From Anomaloglossus baeobatrachus (Eukaryota > Chordata > Amphibia > Anura > Aromobatidae), in the NCBI RefSeq assembly GCF_048569485.1, contig NC_134360.1, positions 184,543,796-184,607,795 on the forward strand: a stretch of 64,000 bases of DNA, in the 5' to 3' direction. Shown here piece after piece: positions 1 through 11,118 of this stretch. The notes beneath the pieces are model-generated. The model was given only the letters and a program-made list of their open reading frames with translations. It made no database searches and was not told where the DNA came from. Numbering within the stretch: position 1 is the stretch's first letter; every line of letters starts with the position of its first letter. The position numbers and the translations under genes are program-made.

Positions 1-1173
1 CTTCACCAGTGCCTGTGTCTCGGCTTCCACCTAGTGCAGCTGTACCGCCCCGCTCTCAGCAGCCGAGCTGCTCGGATCCGGACCTTCTGTGGGTGGCTCG
101 AGGGTCTCAGTTCCCGGGGGTCTTGCGGTCACTTCATTCAAAAAGGGGGTTATAGTGGTGGATGTAGGACGTATAGGTACGGGCTGAGCCGTATTAAGTT
201 TGTGACGCCACCCGCGGTGTGTGGTGAGGTTGGACACCACCACTGCAGTTACGGGGGCACCCGGGGGAGATGTTGTGCAGCAAGTTGTTAACCCCTCCGT
301 GGGCAGGGATGGTGACCTCGGGACCCGTTGGGTTTCTGGTGCAGGGAAATGGGCGACCGCAGGGTGCTGGTGTACTCACTATTGAAGGAAATACACGAGT
401 CTCTGGTAAACCAAGGTGATGGTGGTTGGTGCTCGCAGCCGGGTGCGTTCTGGTTCCCCCACCTGGCTGGTGGTCTCTGTCTTTCTCTTGCACCTTTTTT
501 AGAATGGTGGACTGCCTGTGCTTGCAACTTCAAGAGTCCACTCCCGGCTGGATGTGGCCTAAGGAGCCCTTGCCCGCAGACGCTGGCCCATGGGATTTCT
601 GAGCCCTGGCGGTGGCCCTTTATCCGCCTCGGTGGGCTGTTGTCTTCTAATAGGGACTTTGGGTTGGACAGGACCTCTAGTTCTGGCCTCAATAGGTTAA
701 TTAACCAGTTCCAGTAGCTTCTGGACTTGGCTTCAGGGTCCGAGTAACCCCCCTGTGTGCTCTGGTTTCCGAGTGGGTTCCCCGGGTCGGTACCGGAGGG
801 CCACTACCCTGTCCCGGTCCACCTCGGTTCCACCGAGCCGTCTTCCCTGCTCCTGCAGACAGAGACTGCCGTCTGCCTCCTAGCCAGTGGCACCAGGGCT
901 CCTACCCTGGCGCCGTTCAATTTGGGGTATTCACCTCTGCTGGAGCTGGGCACCGCTACAGCCCACACTCCTCTCCAACTTGAACTCAAAAACTCGTCTC
1001 TCTACTTTCCCGCCCCGGGCTGTCTAGACTCCTTGGTGGGTGTCTTCCAACCGCCTGGTTCCACCCCCTGAGGGGGGGGATTAGGGTTTTAAAGGTTGGC
1101 TGATGTCACCTGTAATGGAACGGTGTTGTGCAGGGGCCTATTTGTGACTACCTGGCCCGGCCAGGGCGTCACA
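1..1173 (-). mobile_element. Fossil LTR (retrovirus-like/LTR retroelement), left end outside window
   Basis: The right edge reads CCAGGGCGTCACA, the same terminus as the LTR at 11119-12405. Both also share the GTGACGCCACCC segment and its surroundings, so this is a related LTR in minus orientation. It could be a solo LTR or the 5' LTR of an element lying to the left. No coding sequence is recognisable. Confidence 0.6.
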
Positions 1174-1555
1174 CAGCCACTATGCCTGCGTGATCCTCTT
1201 GGTACCCGCCTATCCCTACCAGTGTCCATTTACCAGCCAGTGCCTACCAGAACCAGCTTCTACCTTCCTGCACCTGTCTGCATCTTCCACCTGCACCGTA
1301 GTATGTTCCAGCTCTCCTTCATCTGGCGCCAGCTGCCGAGGTACCGAGATCCCCTGGCGCTGCCTCTGGCAGCTACCTACCAGCACCAGCCTATCCCCAC
1401 CTACTGAAGTCTCTGTAGCTATTTATGTATGCTCCTCCAGGTCAGAGATTGGTATCTTGGTCCAGTGTGTCCACAACCTCCACATCCAGCTTGCCGGGCG
1501 TGACAGTTTATACAGGTAATTGATGCTGCTGGCTCCAATGCCTCCCAACATGCAG
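1174..1555 (+). mobile_element. Probable LTR end/leader of a Ty3/gypsy (Sushi-like) fossil, continued at 7606
   Basis: Sequence rich in CCTACCAG-like units, ending near 1550 where a Ngaro-like element begins. On the far side of that element, at 7606, a gypsy gag begins directly with ATGCAACAAGAAC. The left side ends CCCAACATGCA, so the two sides look like the halves of one interrupted locus. Assignment to leader or LTR is inference. Confidence 0.4.
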
Positions 1556-1780
1556 AACAGGAAGAACGGAGCTCTAAGCATAGCCATGGGCAGAGTGACC
1601 CATGACTCAGCTTTGGAGGGCAAGCAAGAGGTTAAAAGCAGAGCAAGCTGGGCTGTGCTGGGGTTTGATACTTTAAGGGGAGATAGTTTAGGGAGGTGTG
1701 GTCAGGAGATTTGTAGGAATGAATATAGGGTGAGGTAAAAGTGGTGGCCTGCAAACGGCATGTAGCCACCACTGCTAAAG
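1555..1780 (+). repeat. Split direct repeat A1 of Ngaro-like element 2
   Basis: 226 bp, nearly identical to 6731-6953 (about six differences by eye). Begins near aggaagaacgg and ends ccaccactgctaaag. Confidence 0.85.
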
Positions 1781-2663
1781 GTACCTGTGCCCGTCCTCAC
1801 CTTCTCTCATCGCCTGGATCGGAGGATGTCTGCGCTGGAGGATCTTCAGGGACAGCGAGGGGAGCTGCCAGCAGGTCTGATGGAGCAGAGATCCAGGCAC
1901 GGCTGCAAGAGATCGTGGGAGGACTGCCGGCAGGAGCGGATGCTGCTTCTACCCCTGCCCGGCCATCATGCAGGGCCAGGCTGCCAGAGTGCCTCTCCCC
2001 TGACGTCGCTCCGGGCCCCGGTGGCGCCTCAGGAGCACCTACGGGGACCCTCCTCATCATGGCCTGTTCCCTCTGCACCTGTTCGCAGGCCTCGGTGTGG
2101 GAGGAATCCATAGAGGCGGCTGGGACCTGCGAAGTGGCGGGGCCAGCAGTCGGTCATGTGACCGGGCCTCTTCCAGCTTCTTTCACCAGAGAAAAAGGCA
2201 ACACCAAGATGGCGGTGGTTCCACCCGGCGATGCTCCAGTCGGTGGGGCTGCTTGGCTACGAGAGACCCATCACTTGCGGGACCTTGCGATGCTGGGGAG
2301 ACAAGGCGGATACACGCTGGACGTGGTTTCCTGGTATTCGGACTCCGGGACGCTGCCCACCGAGCTGTCAGCTCCCTAGTCGAGCTGGGCCTGAACGTGT
2401 CAGCGGGTCAGGGCTCCCCGGTGGGCGATGCAGAGGATGAGATGCCGTGTTGGTTGGAGACGGGTCACCTGGATTCTGGAATGGCGGCTTGTCGGTGCTT
2501 CGTGCCGGTGCAGAATGGTAAGGCTTTATGTGTGTCTTGTCCCTTTCTAATACAGTATAGTTTTTTACTGGGGGTGGATGTCAGTCAAGTTATTGATGTA
2601 TCGTGTGGGCGGAGGAGTACGGGATTTATGAGAAAAATTGAAGCAGACCAATAGGGGTTTATA

Positions 2664-2790
2664 ATATGTAATATTTATTCGTTTTTTATAGCGCTGTTGG
2701 TTCCATGGCACTTTGCATGTAGTGGCGGCGCCGTCCCCATTGGGGCTCGCAGGCTGGGGTCCCTATCTGTATTTTTTGCTGTTGACAGGG
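2664..2790 (-). mobile_element. L2/CR1-like LINE or SINE tail fragment inside Ngaro-like element 2
   Basis: Shares gtccccattggggctc and its flanking layout with the clearer fragment at 33985-34215. Inserted in minus orientation within the body of Ngaro-like element 2. Confidence 0.5.
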
Positions 2791-5700
2791 GTCACTCGTC
2801 CCAGTTGGGAACTCAAGGATGACTGAGAAAAGGGGTTGGTCAGTCTGAATATGGGGGATCACACGGTAGTGCACTCTTGGTGTGGTTGCAGACAGCAGAG
2901 GATTATGAGGGGGATCATATCATTCTGGATGACAGGGTGAAAATGGCGTGGCGTATATGGTTTTTGAAGGACTGCTGGGGGTACACTGGCATAGGATTTA
3001 AGGGTTAGTTTTGGAAGGAATATGTCAAGATTGTGTCCCTCCTTCCATGGGAGAGGTTTGTGTTGGGAATATACTGTATATAAAAACTTAATATAAAGAA
3101 GGTCTGCAGTCAGCAGGGGGTGCACTGGGGCTGGCTTCAAGGCAGACGAGTGCTGGCAGTTCTATGCAAGTTCGGGGTTAGATGTTAGTTTCAGCACCAG
3201 TGTGCTGGGTAAGTCGATTCGTCGCACAAGGCATCCTGGTGTTTGTTAAGAGGGGGGGAGTCATAGTCAGGTGCGGATGCTTTACAGGGGGTGAGCCTGG
3301 CGAGGGCCCAAGAGATGGTCCCTGACCCGAGAAGTGCTCGGACTACGAACAGGTGGTGTTGTTAGAGAACAGTTTTTGCTGGGGTTGTTTAGGATTCCCT
3401 AAAGTTACTATATACTATAGTTCCTTACAGCTACTTATAGTTCTGTTCTATATAGACTTTGGAGTCTGGCTATCAATGTCCCCTGGTGGTGTGGCGTAGG
3501 TTTAGTCAAAAGGCGGTTTCCTAAGGGGTGTTTTTGGTCATGGCAGCATTAACCCTGCTCTTTGCACTGTGATGCATACATTGGTTGCCATGTGTTTTGG
3601 ACTGCGATAAATGCTATGGTACAGGGTCCATTTGTTAGCCAGGATGGACCGGCCCACCCTGACAGGTTTTTTGCCCATGGAATATTCAGGTCTTGTGTGC
3701 TCAGTATGAACCATTTTGTCTTTTTTGGAATGGTGTATGTAACCAGCCGGTGAATTTTGTGGGTGATCCACTACCCTGACGACTTGTGTTCATTGGACCT
3801 CCAGGGCCACACGTTTCATTAGTTATTCCTGGCATTCATGGAGTGGGTAGCCGGTTGATGGAGGGGTTCTTTTGGCGCACAAGAAAAAAAATAGAAGGTT
3901 GCTCAACTGGCATTAGCTTCTTAGGGATCACGATTGATACTGTGCGCTTAGAGCGCAGGTTTTTTTTTCAAAAAACAAAAACAGTGGGTATGCAGGTGTT
4001 GGAAAGTTTTCTGGAGATGTGCAATGGGCGATCTTTGTTATTGAGGGAGGTGATTGAAAAGTTTTGGCCGCGAGCTTTTACGGATGTGGTGAGCCGTATT
4101 GGCTTTGGCTCGTATGTTAGGGGCAATTGGTGAGCAGACGTTTGGCTGGATTGTTGTGGGGAATTGACATTCACCAAGAAAGTTAGGTTGCCCAAGTTTT
4201 TTCCCATAATTGGGGCACGGACAATTCGGGGTGATAGTTTAGTAATCGGGATACATTTCCATGACAACAATATGTGGGAAGTCATGGTCATCAATTAAAC
4301 TGATGGTGGCGTTATCACCCATGGTTCGGTTTATGCGACATCTCACCTCGGGTGTTTTGACTTCATTTTCTGGGTAGGGGTATTCAGGTTTCTGGGGTTG
4401 GAGGTCTCCATCACGGATTCACTCGCGCACTAGCAGTTGGATAATTTTTGGTCTTTGGTGCCTGGGCGGAGTCCGAGGCTGCCATGGGATAGTGGAGTGT
4501 TGTGCTGGGTTCTGAACACAGGGCTCATTGTTTAGTTCAGTTCCTTTGTGATTGGGCCGTAGTTCACCCTATAATGCAGCAGGGAAGGGTGGGTTGCCTG
4601 GCAGCGACAATTTGTGGAGTCAATATCCCAAGAGGATTTAGTGTGAGTGTCACTGTGTTGGTAAATGGGGTTGCGCGGTAGGGCTGGTTGGTCCATCAAG
4701 TTATTATGTTGGGTATGGGTGACGTTTTCAGAGATAAGTTTGGTGCGGCAGGCATCATGAAAGATCTCCTGGTGTGTCAGGCCTTAAAAGGTTGCAGGAG
4801 GGGCTGACTTAAATGGATATACATAGGCCAGTTGCATTCAAGGACCTAAAGGAGATGACCTCCGGGCTACATTTGATGTATTTTCACGGTTTGAGAAGGG
4901 TTGTTGGATTTGTTTTTTTTCATGGGCCTCTTTTAGGGCCATGACTTCCGGGCTGCATTTGGTGTATTTTTCACGGTTTGAGAAGGGTTGTTAGCTTTTC
5001 ATGGGCCTTTTTTGGGGCCATGAGGATTGGGGAACTGGTCACCATCTTTGGTAAGTGGACCAGACATTTGTGCCAGTGCGGGGGGGAATTCCTGGCATTC
5101 AGTCGGGATTGTTGGGATCCAGATGCCAAAGATCGAATCAGACAAATAAGGGCAGGCTGGTGAGGTTGGGGCTTTAGAGGATTCAGGAGGCATCCTGTGG
5201 AATGTTTTGGACATTGGCTAAGTTTAGGGGCCAAGCGTCCAGGGCCATTATTAAGGCATAGCGACGGTTCCTTTTTGTTGAAGATTCTATCTCGTGTCAT
5301 TTTTTGTGGCTGGTGCCTGGCTACCTTATAGCAGTAGGCTAATGGTTTTTTTTTCATTCCATTCTTTTCAAATTGGGGTTGCAGTTCGGACTGTACGAGC
5401 AGGCTTCCTTCGGGAGGTGGTGAAAAGAATTGGTAGGTGAGAATACAAGAGATATAAACATGTATTTGCGCCCACATTCGGAGTAGGGGGGCAAAGGAAG
5501 GTATCAGAAGGTTAGCCGGGGAGGTTGGAACTCCTAGGGAAGATTCTTTTGACAGTGGTGAGGATACTGTCATACCTTCTTTCCTTGTTTACTCCCCCCC
5601 CATTGTATTACCCATGGAGAACCCGGGCAGTGTAGTTTGTTGGCCATTGGAGGCTCGTGGGGTGTGAGGGAGTGGGAACTGTGGGGTTTGTGCACATGAG

Positions 5701-6228
5701 TGGCGACTGTTCGGTGGATCGGGGTCTGATTTGAGAGACAGCGACAAGTGTTGTTGGAATTCCACCATTTTGGAAAGTTGGACCGTTCCCCTGATGGGTT
5801 TGCTTTGCATATCAAGGGGATCGTTCTGGGGTTTTAATTCAGGATATCTGGCACGTTTTTTCTGCGCTCAGGGGCGTCAGTTTCCAATATGAAGTTGGAG
5901 TGGTCGGACATTGTGCCCGGAAAATCGTGGCTTGCAGCTTGGACTGTCAACAAAATTAAAAGATAAATAAAAATGAATAAATAAGTTTAAAAAAAAAAAA
6001 AGGGAGGACGGAGCAGAATGGGATATTCTGCTTCTAGAAACCGGTGCGATTGGTGGTAAGAAATACGGACGTGGAACCTGGGGAAGAAAATGTTTTGGAA
6101 GTGTGTCGAGATCCACCTGAGTACATTGGGTATTGATGTGTGGATGATGGGCATCCAGGAAGATGTAGAGCGGGCATTTTTTGGTTGGTGGGGAGACTCG
6201 CATTATGAGGTGTCAGGTAATGCTCGCT

Positions 6229-6730
6229 GTGGCGGGGGTTCTTGGAGTTGGTGGCAAAAAATTGTGGTTGGGGGGTAGTACATCTGGTGGATGTAACCTC
6301 CCATTTTGGATCTGGTGGATAAATGGTGATGGGGGGTGGTACATCTGGTGGATGTAACCTCCCATTTTGGATCAGATCTTGGTTTATTGCCTGGCGGATT
6401 GGGAGGCTCTTCAGGGTGGAGTCCCTGGGAGTCGGTGATGTTGGTAATTTTCCAGCAATAGTGGTGCCCCCGAGCTTGTGGTCGCGGCTGGGAGTAATGC
6501 TGGATGGTTTCAAGTATTTATGGCTTCTGCCAGGCTTTGGAGCTCCAAGAACCTCCTCACTTTTCATGTTGATTTATTGTATGTTTGTTATAATAAAGGC
6601 CGATTTGGCCATAATTAATCCAAAAATGGTTGTCTGTCGTTTGTGGAAGGGCATCCACGTATGGGGTGGTTGTGAACCCGAAGGGGAGGTAAATTGAGGT
6701 ACTAGGTGAAGCCTCTACAATACTGCAGTC
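6229..6730 (+). repeat. Split direct repeat B1 of Ngaro-like element 2
   Basis: Matches 7167-7605. It contains a local tandem duplication of the unit around acatctggtggatgtaacc (6278-6375), absent from B2. It ends tactgcagtc, directly abutting A2. Confidence 0.85.
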
Positions 6731-6953
6731 AAGGAAGAATGGAGCCCTAAGCATAGCCATGGGCAGAGTGACCCATGACTCAGCTTTGGAGGGCAAGCAA
6801 GAGGTTAAAAGCAGAGCAAGCTGGGCTGTGCTGGGGTTTGATACTTTAAGGGGAGGTAGTTTAGGGAGGTGTGGTCAGGAGATTTGTAGGAATGAATATA
6901 GGGTGAGGAAAAAGTGGTGGTCTGCAAACTGCATGTAGCCACCACTGCTAAAG
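6731..6953 (+). repeat. Split direct repeat A2 of Ngaro-like element 2
   Basis: Copy of A1 lying between B1 and the AT-rich spacer. The B1/A2 junction mimics a circular end-to-end junction, which tyrosine-recombinase elements are known to use as template logic. Confidence 0.85.
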
Positions 6954-7166
6954 ATCCCGCCCGCCCTCCCTGATGAATGGGGTGGACAAAGATAGTTTGA
7001 TATATAGATATATATATATATATGTGTGTGGGTTTATGCATATATGTATGTTTGTGTTTTTTATATATAGACTGTATATAGGCGTTTATGTATATATTTA
7101 TATATGTTTTTATAAAAAAAAAAAATTAAGGTCATGTTTAACGGGTCATTTTGGCATTGTGGAGGA

Positions 7167-7605
7167 GGCAGGGGTTCTTGGAGTTGGTGGCAAAAAATTG
7201 TGGTTGGGGGGTGGTACATCTGGTGGATGTAACCTCCCATTTTGGATCAGATCTTGGTTTATTGTCTGGCGGATTGGGGGGCTCTTCAGGGTGGAGTCCC
7301 TTGGAGTCGGTGATGTTGGTAATTTTCCAGCAATAGTGGTGCCCCCGAGCTTGTTGTCGCGGCTGGGGGTATTGCTGGATGGTTTCAAGTATTTATGGCT
7401 TCCGCCAGGCTTTGGAGCTCCAAGAACCTCCTCACTTTTCATGTTGATTTATTGTATGTTTGTTATAATAAAGGCCGATTTGGCCATAATTAATCCAAAA
7501 ATGGTTGTCTGTCGTTTGTGGAAGGGCATCCACGTATGGGGTGGTTGTGAACCCGAAGGGAAGGTAAATTGAGGTACTAGGTGAAGCCTCTACAATACTG
7601 CAGTC
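7167..7605 (+). repeat. Split direct repeat B2 of Ngaro-like element 2
   Basis: Copy of B1 ending tactgcagtc, immediately followed by the gypsy gag start. It therefore marks the 3' boundary of the element. Confidence 0.85.
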
Positions 7606-8460
7606 ATGCAACAAGAACTAGTCCGCCAATGTGAGACGCAAACCCAAATGCTTGTCTTTATGACATCTGTAGACGCGCACTTGAATAATCTTAATGTAGC
7701 ATTTAACCAGATCTGGCAGTCAACCCCGCTTCTAGCTCAGGTCCCCATTTGTCAGCTCCTCTATGGTTTAACGGCGATCAGAAGTTATGCAGATGATTCT
7801 GAAACCAGTGCACACTGCATTTTGAGCTTCTCCCTCACCAATTTGCCTCTGACAGAACCAAAATGGCCTTTCTCATGTCCCATCTGGAAGGAAAGGCTTT
7901 CACCTGGATAAATATTTTATGGGATAGAAGTGATCCGGTCACCTCTAACCTGCAAGCCTTCCTGTAAATATTTTGCAAGGTGTTTGATGAGGCAGAACCA
8001 GTCACCTCAGCGGCATCTTTGCTCCTTAGTCTGTATCAGGGAACTCTCACCGTTTTCCAGTATGCCGTATGCTTCCGCAAGCTCTCTTCGGAATTGGGTT
8101 GGAACAATGATGCTCTGGTTGCCACTTTCTGGGAGTGACTGTGGGGCAGGATAAAGGATGAACTGTCTGGTCATGATGTTCCTACCACCCAAGATGACTT
8201 AGTCTGTCTTGCCATTCAGATTGACCTGAGGTTCCAGGAGCGATCTAGAGGTGTTCCGAGATAGGAGACCTGTGTGCTTACCACCTTCATTCCAGAAGCC
8301 ACTCTTGCCTCAGCCATCCACATTCCTCTCTTCTCTAGAGGCAATGCAGGTTGATTATGTTAAGATGGCTGAACAAGGATCTCATAATCACAAGATTGGC
8401 ATAAGAATAGTTTGCAGAGCAGAGGCCAGAAAATCCCATGGAAACATATGGTGGAAGAAC
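7606..8460 (+). mobile_element. Ty3/gypsy (Sushi-like) gag fossil
   Basis: Conceptual reading shows typical gypsy gag blocks: a coiled N-terminus beginning MQQELVRQ, then FLMSHLEGKAFTWIN, KVFDEAEPVTSAASLL, SLYQGTLTVFQYAV and LAIQIDLRFQERSR. This is the retrotransposon gag family that also gave rise to mammalian PEG10/RTL genes. The element is broken (several breaks); no protease or polymerase region follows before the sequence becomes unrecognisable near 8460. Confidence 0.75.
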
Positions 8461-9284
8461 TAAGCAGTTCTAATTTGGGAGCAGATAGGGGGGACATTGG
8501 GTGTCAGTGAATGTAGTAAAATTAACACAGATAAGGGGAAAACTGTCCACTTTGATATGGATTGCTGTTTCCTTTGGCAGGAAGATGTGGGAAGTTGTAT
8601 CTATTGCTGCTCACAGAAAACTATATGTAAAATGGATGTAAAAAAAAGTAAAATGTTATCTTGAATGTAGTCAATTGTCAGAAGCCTTGGAAAGCAAGTT
8701 AGACATGTACAGACCAATACAACTACCTAATACAAACAAAAGTACTGTATTTAGTGTAAATAGTGGCATAAAAGAGGAATACAGATGATACATTATAACG
8801 TGTGTACATAGCCTAAAGATGGCACTAGATGAATGTGCACACTTTTTGCAATTGGAAAGTGGAATAAGACTCTGCTGAACACCTCTGATGGTGGCTTATT
8901 TCTTATCGAAGAAAAAGGTTGGGCTTGCTGAAATCCTACATGCCTGATCCTTCTTTCACTGACCTCTGTAATTAGGGGACCAATTGGTTAATGTACTGTA
9001 TATGGCCAAACTGTACACTGAGAAAATAATTGTAACTGCTATGACCATAAAGATCTTAAAGGCTCAGTGATCCTTAACTGCGTGACTTCCAGGAATATTC
9101 AGCACCTTTCCCTGATATCCTCACATAAAGAAAATGCTGAGCTTACTATTGTAAGAAATCAACAGGACACAGTCATGCTTCCTGCAGCTGCGGCTTGTTC
9201 ATGCCATTCCATGTATTGTCCCCCTTGTACGATGTTTGAGGCTACTACATCCTTCCAAGTGACTGACAGTAAATATTAAAAGCA
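8461..9284. other. Non-coding stretch, nothing recognised
   Basis: AT-rich sequence between the gypsy gag remnant and the 3' boundary of Ngaro-like element 1. No long open frame, RNA gene or known repeat motif was recognised; it may be host DNA or decayed gypsy sequence. Confidence 0.6.
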
Positions 9285-9764
9285 TGACGTATCTATAGGG
9301 ATAAGCGGGTCTCCAATGTAAAAATTCCCCTTACCAACTGTACCTAAAATAACGACACAGACTACGACTTTATTGCACGAATGGCCACAGCTTTATTTAA
9401 CAGTATATATGTACCCAAACTCGTGGCTCCACATGCCACTGTTGCGGGCGGGGAGGAGGGTGTCAACGCTGCGCTCTCCCACTGCTCGGGTCCGGCCGCC
9501 GCTGCTCTGCGGCTACTGCTGCTGCTGCTAATGTTTGTGGTTGCCCTGCAAGTTCATGGGCTTGTCCATAGGAGTTCCTATGCCAAACTTTTCAAGCGGT
9601 CCCCACGGGGACAACGGTGCTGGCAACGGCCGGTTGCAAATCACGGATACAGACAATCAGGTTACTTTCACGGTAATCATTTTCATTTTTCATCTTTTGC
9701 AAACTTTACAAACTTTTTCAAACTGGTGGTCCCAACGGGGACTGGACAACGGTGCTCCGCTGCC

Positions 9765-10112
9765 CTACTCAGAGTCCTCAGCATCACTTGAGGGAGGGGG
9801 TGTAGCGCTCACACAGGCCTCTTGGCTGCCCCTCAATTTTGCATCTAGGGCGAACCACCCCCTCTCTCCACAGTGCCGGGTGTACTGGACCAAGTCGCCC
9901 GGCATCAGGTTCCGACCGGGGTGCTCCTCTGGCAGATGAGCATTAACATCCCGCCGGGCTATAAACACTTCGGCCTCCAGGCCAGGTTCATATGTGAATC
10001 CATAGCCCCGGCGGACATCAAACCGCCTCACCTGCCCTTCATACAACGGGCCCCGGACACGGAAAGTTGCCTGACGGAGGTTCTCTTTTTCCCGGATTGC
10101 ACGGGCCACCAA
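9765..10112 (-). mobile_element. Cold-shock-domain-like region in the nested LTR element
   Basis: Reads GQVRRFDVRRGYGFTYEP, then EVFIARRDV, then MPGDLVQYTRHCGERGWFAL. This is the cold-shock-domain order: strand 1 with G-x-V-x-x-F-[DN], the RNP1-like RGYGF motif, an RNP2-like VFI block, then G-D-x-V-x-Y and a final E-R-G turn. Cold-shock domains bind single-stranded nucleic acid, as in Y-box proteins. It lies just past a Pro/Ala-rich gag-like frame on the same strand. The function within the element is inference. Confidence 0.65.
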
Positions 10113-11118
10113 CTCCGTCTTCTTTCTTTACCTCTCCTCGATCTCCAGGCCCAACGGTACCGGCTCCCTGTCCCAGTACAGCGCTGCTGCGAGCTCCGGC
10201 GCACGGGTCGGGCCTCGCGGGACATTTTGGACGCTGCCCACTGTTAGGGATCTGGGAGGCAGGTCCCGCGGCTTCTTGGCCTTGGACGCCGCCTTGCAGC
10301 AGCAACCCGGCGCAACCTCAGCCGAGGTGTGGGGGATGGGCACAGGGGCTTTCCTCTGTTGGGCCTTCGGCACGGAACGGGCTATCAGCTCCAGCTCGGG
10401 GGACTTCTCGGGGGACGTCTCCGGTTTGGGCTTCGGGGCTTTCCACGGCAGCACCTCCGGGCGGCTACCGGCTCCGGCTGCAGGTCGGCCCGCCGGGGCG
10501 GGCATGCTGGGTATCGCTACCGGTTGCGGTGGCAGCGGGCCTAGTGGCGGGGTCACAGCTTCCGGGTCGGGTGGCGAGGGAGGCAGCAGGGTGAGAGGGT
10601 TTAGACCGGGTCCCGCAGCCGCGATGACCGGCCCTTCAAGGGCATCGGGGCGTGGGTCACTCACCCTCCCTTCCGCAGCTTCCTCCTCGCGTCTCCGCAT
10701 GGTTGCTATCACGTCTGCCATGTCGGTCTCCCACTCCTCCATGGGGAGCTGCATTTTGATCTGCAGCCTCTGGTAGAGCTGCGCGGTCCGGATCTCCACC
10801 CACGCCGCGGTCCCTGGCGTGGGGGCTACGGTGCTTCTGGACGGCATCCACATGTTGCTGGCGGTCTCTCCCAGGAACTAGATGGGTGCAAGGTCCTGGC
10901 GTCCCTTCTTTTATAGCCGCGCTCACATGCGACCAGCCGCCATTCCGTCTCTCTTAGCTTCTTTCCGGCTCCTCCTCTATCGGGGCGGGGTTTTGGCCTT
11001 CGCGCCTCTACTACTCGAGAAGACGCTTGAGCGGAAACTTTTCGCACCCAAAATGGCGGTAACAAGGTGCACCTCTACCTGACGGCAGAGCGGTAAGATC
11101 CTGTTCGTGACGCCAAGT

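Larger units (their letters stand above)
1552..7605 (+). mobile_element. Ngaro-like (tyrosine-recombinase) retrotransposon fossil 2, with A1-B1-A2-B2 split repeats
   Basis: Split direct repeats define it: A1 (1555-1780) matches A2 (6731-6953) at about 97%, and B1 (6229-6730) matches B2 (7167-7605). This order, A1-body-B1-A2-B2, is diagnostic of Ngaro-type elements. An AT/poly(A)-rich spacer (6960-7140) separates A2 from B2. The body shows weak remains of gag (about 1790-2650), of reverse transcriptase (FLGITIDTVRLERRF, about 3920-3965) and of the recombinase (SWAFFGAMRIGELV, about 4995-5040). It is old and heavily broken. No target duplication is evident, as expected for the class. Confidence 0.8.

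Noticed and set aside
10067-10776. Two long plus-strand frames
   Set aside because: GC-rich shadow of the gag-like frame of the nested LTR element; the minus strand carries the recognisable domains.
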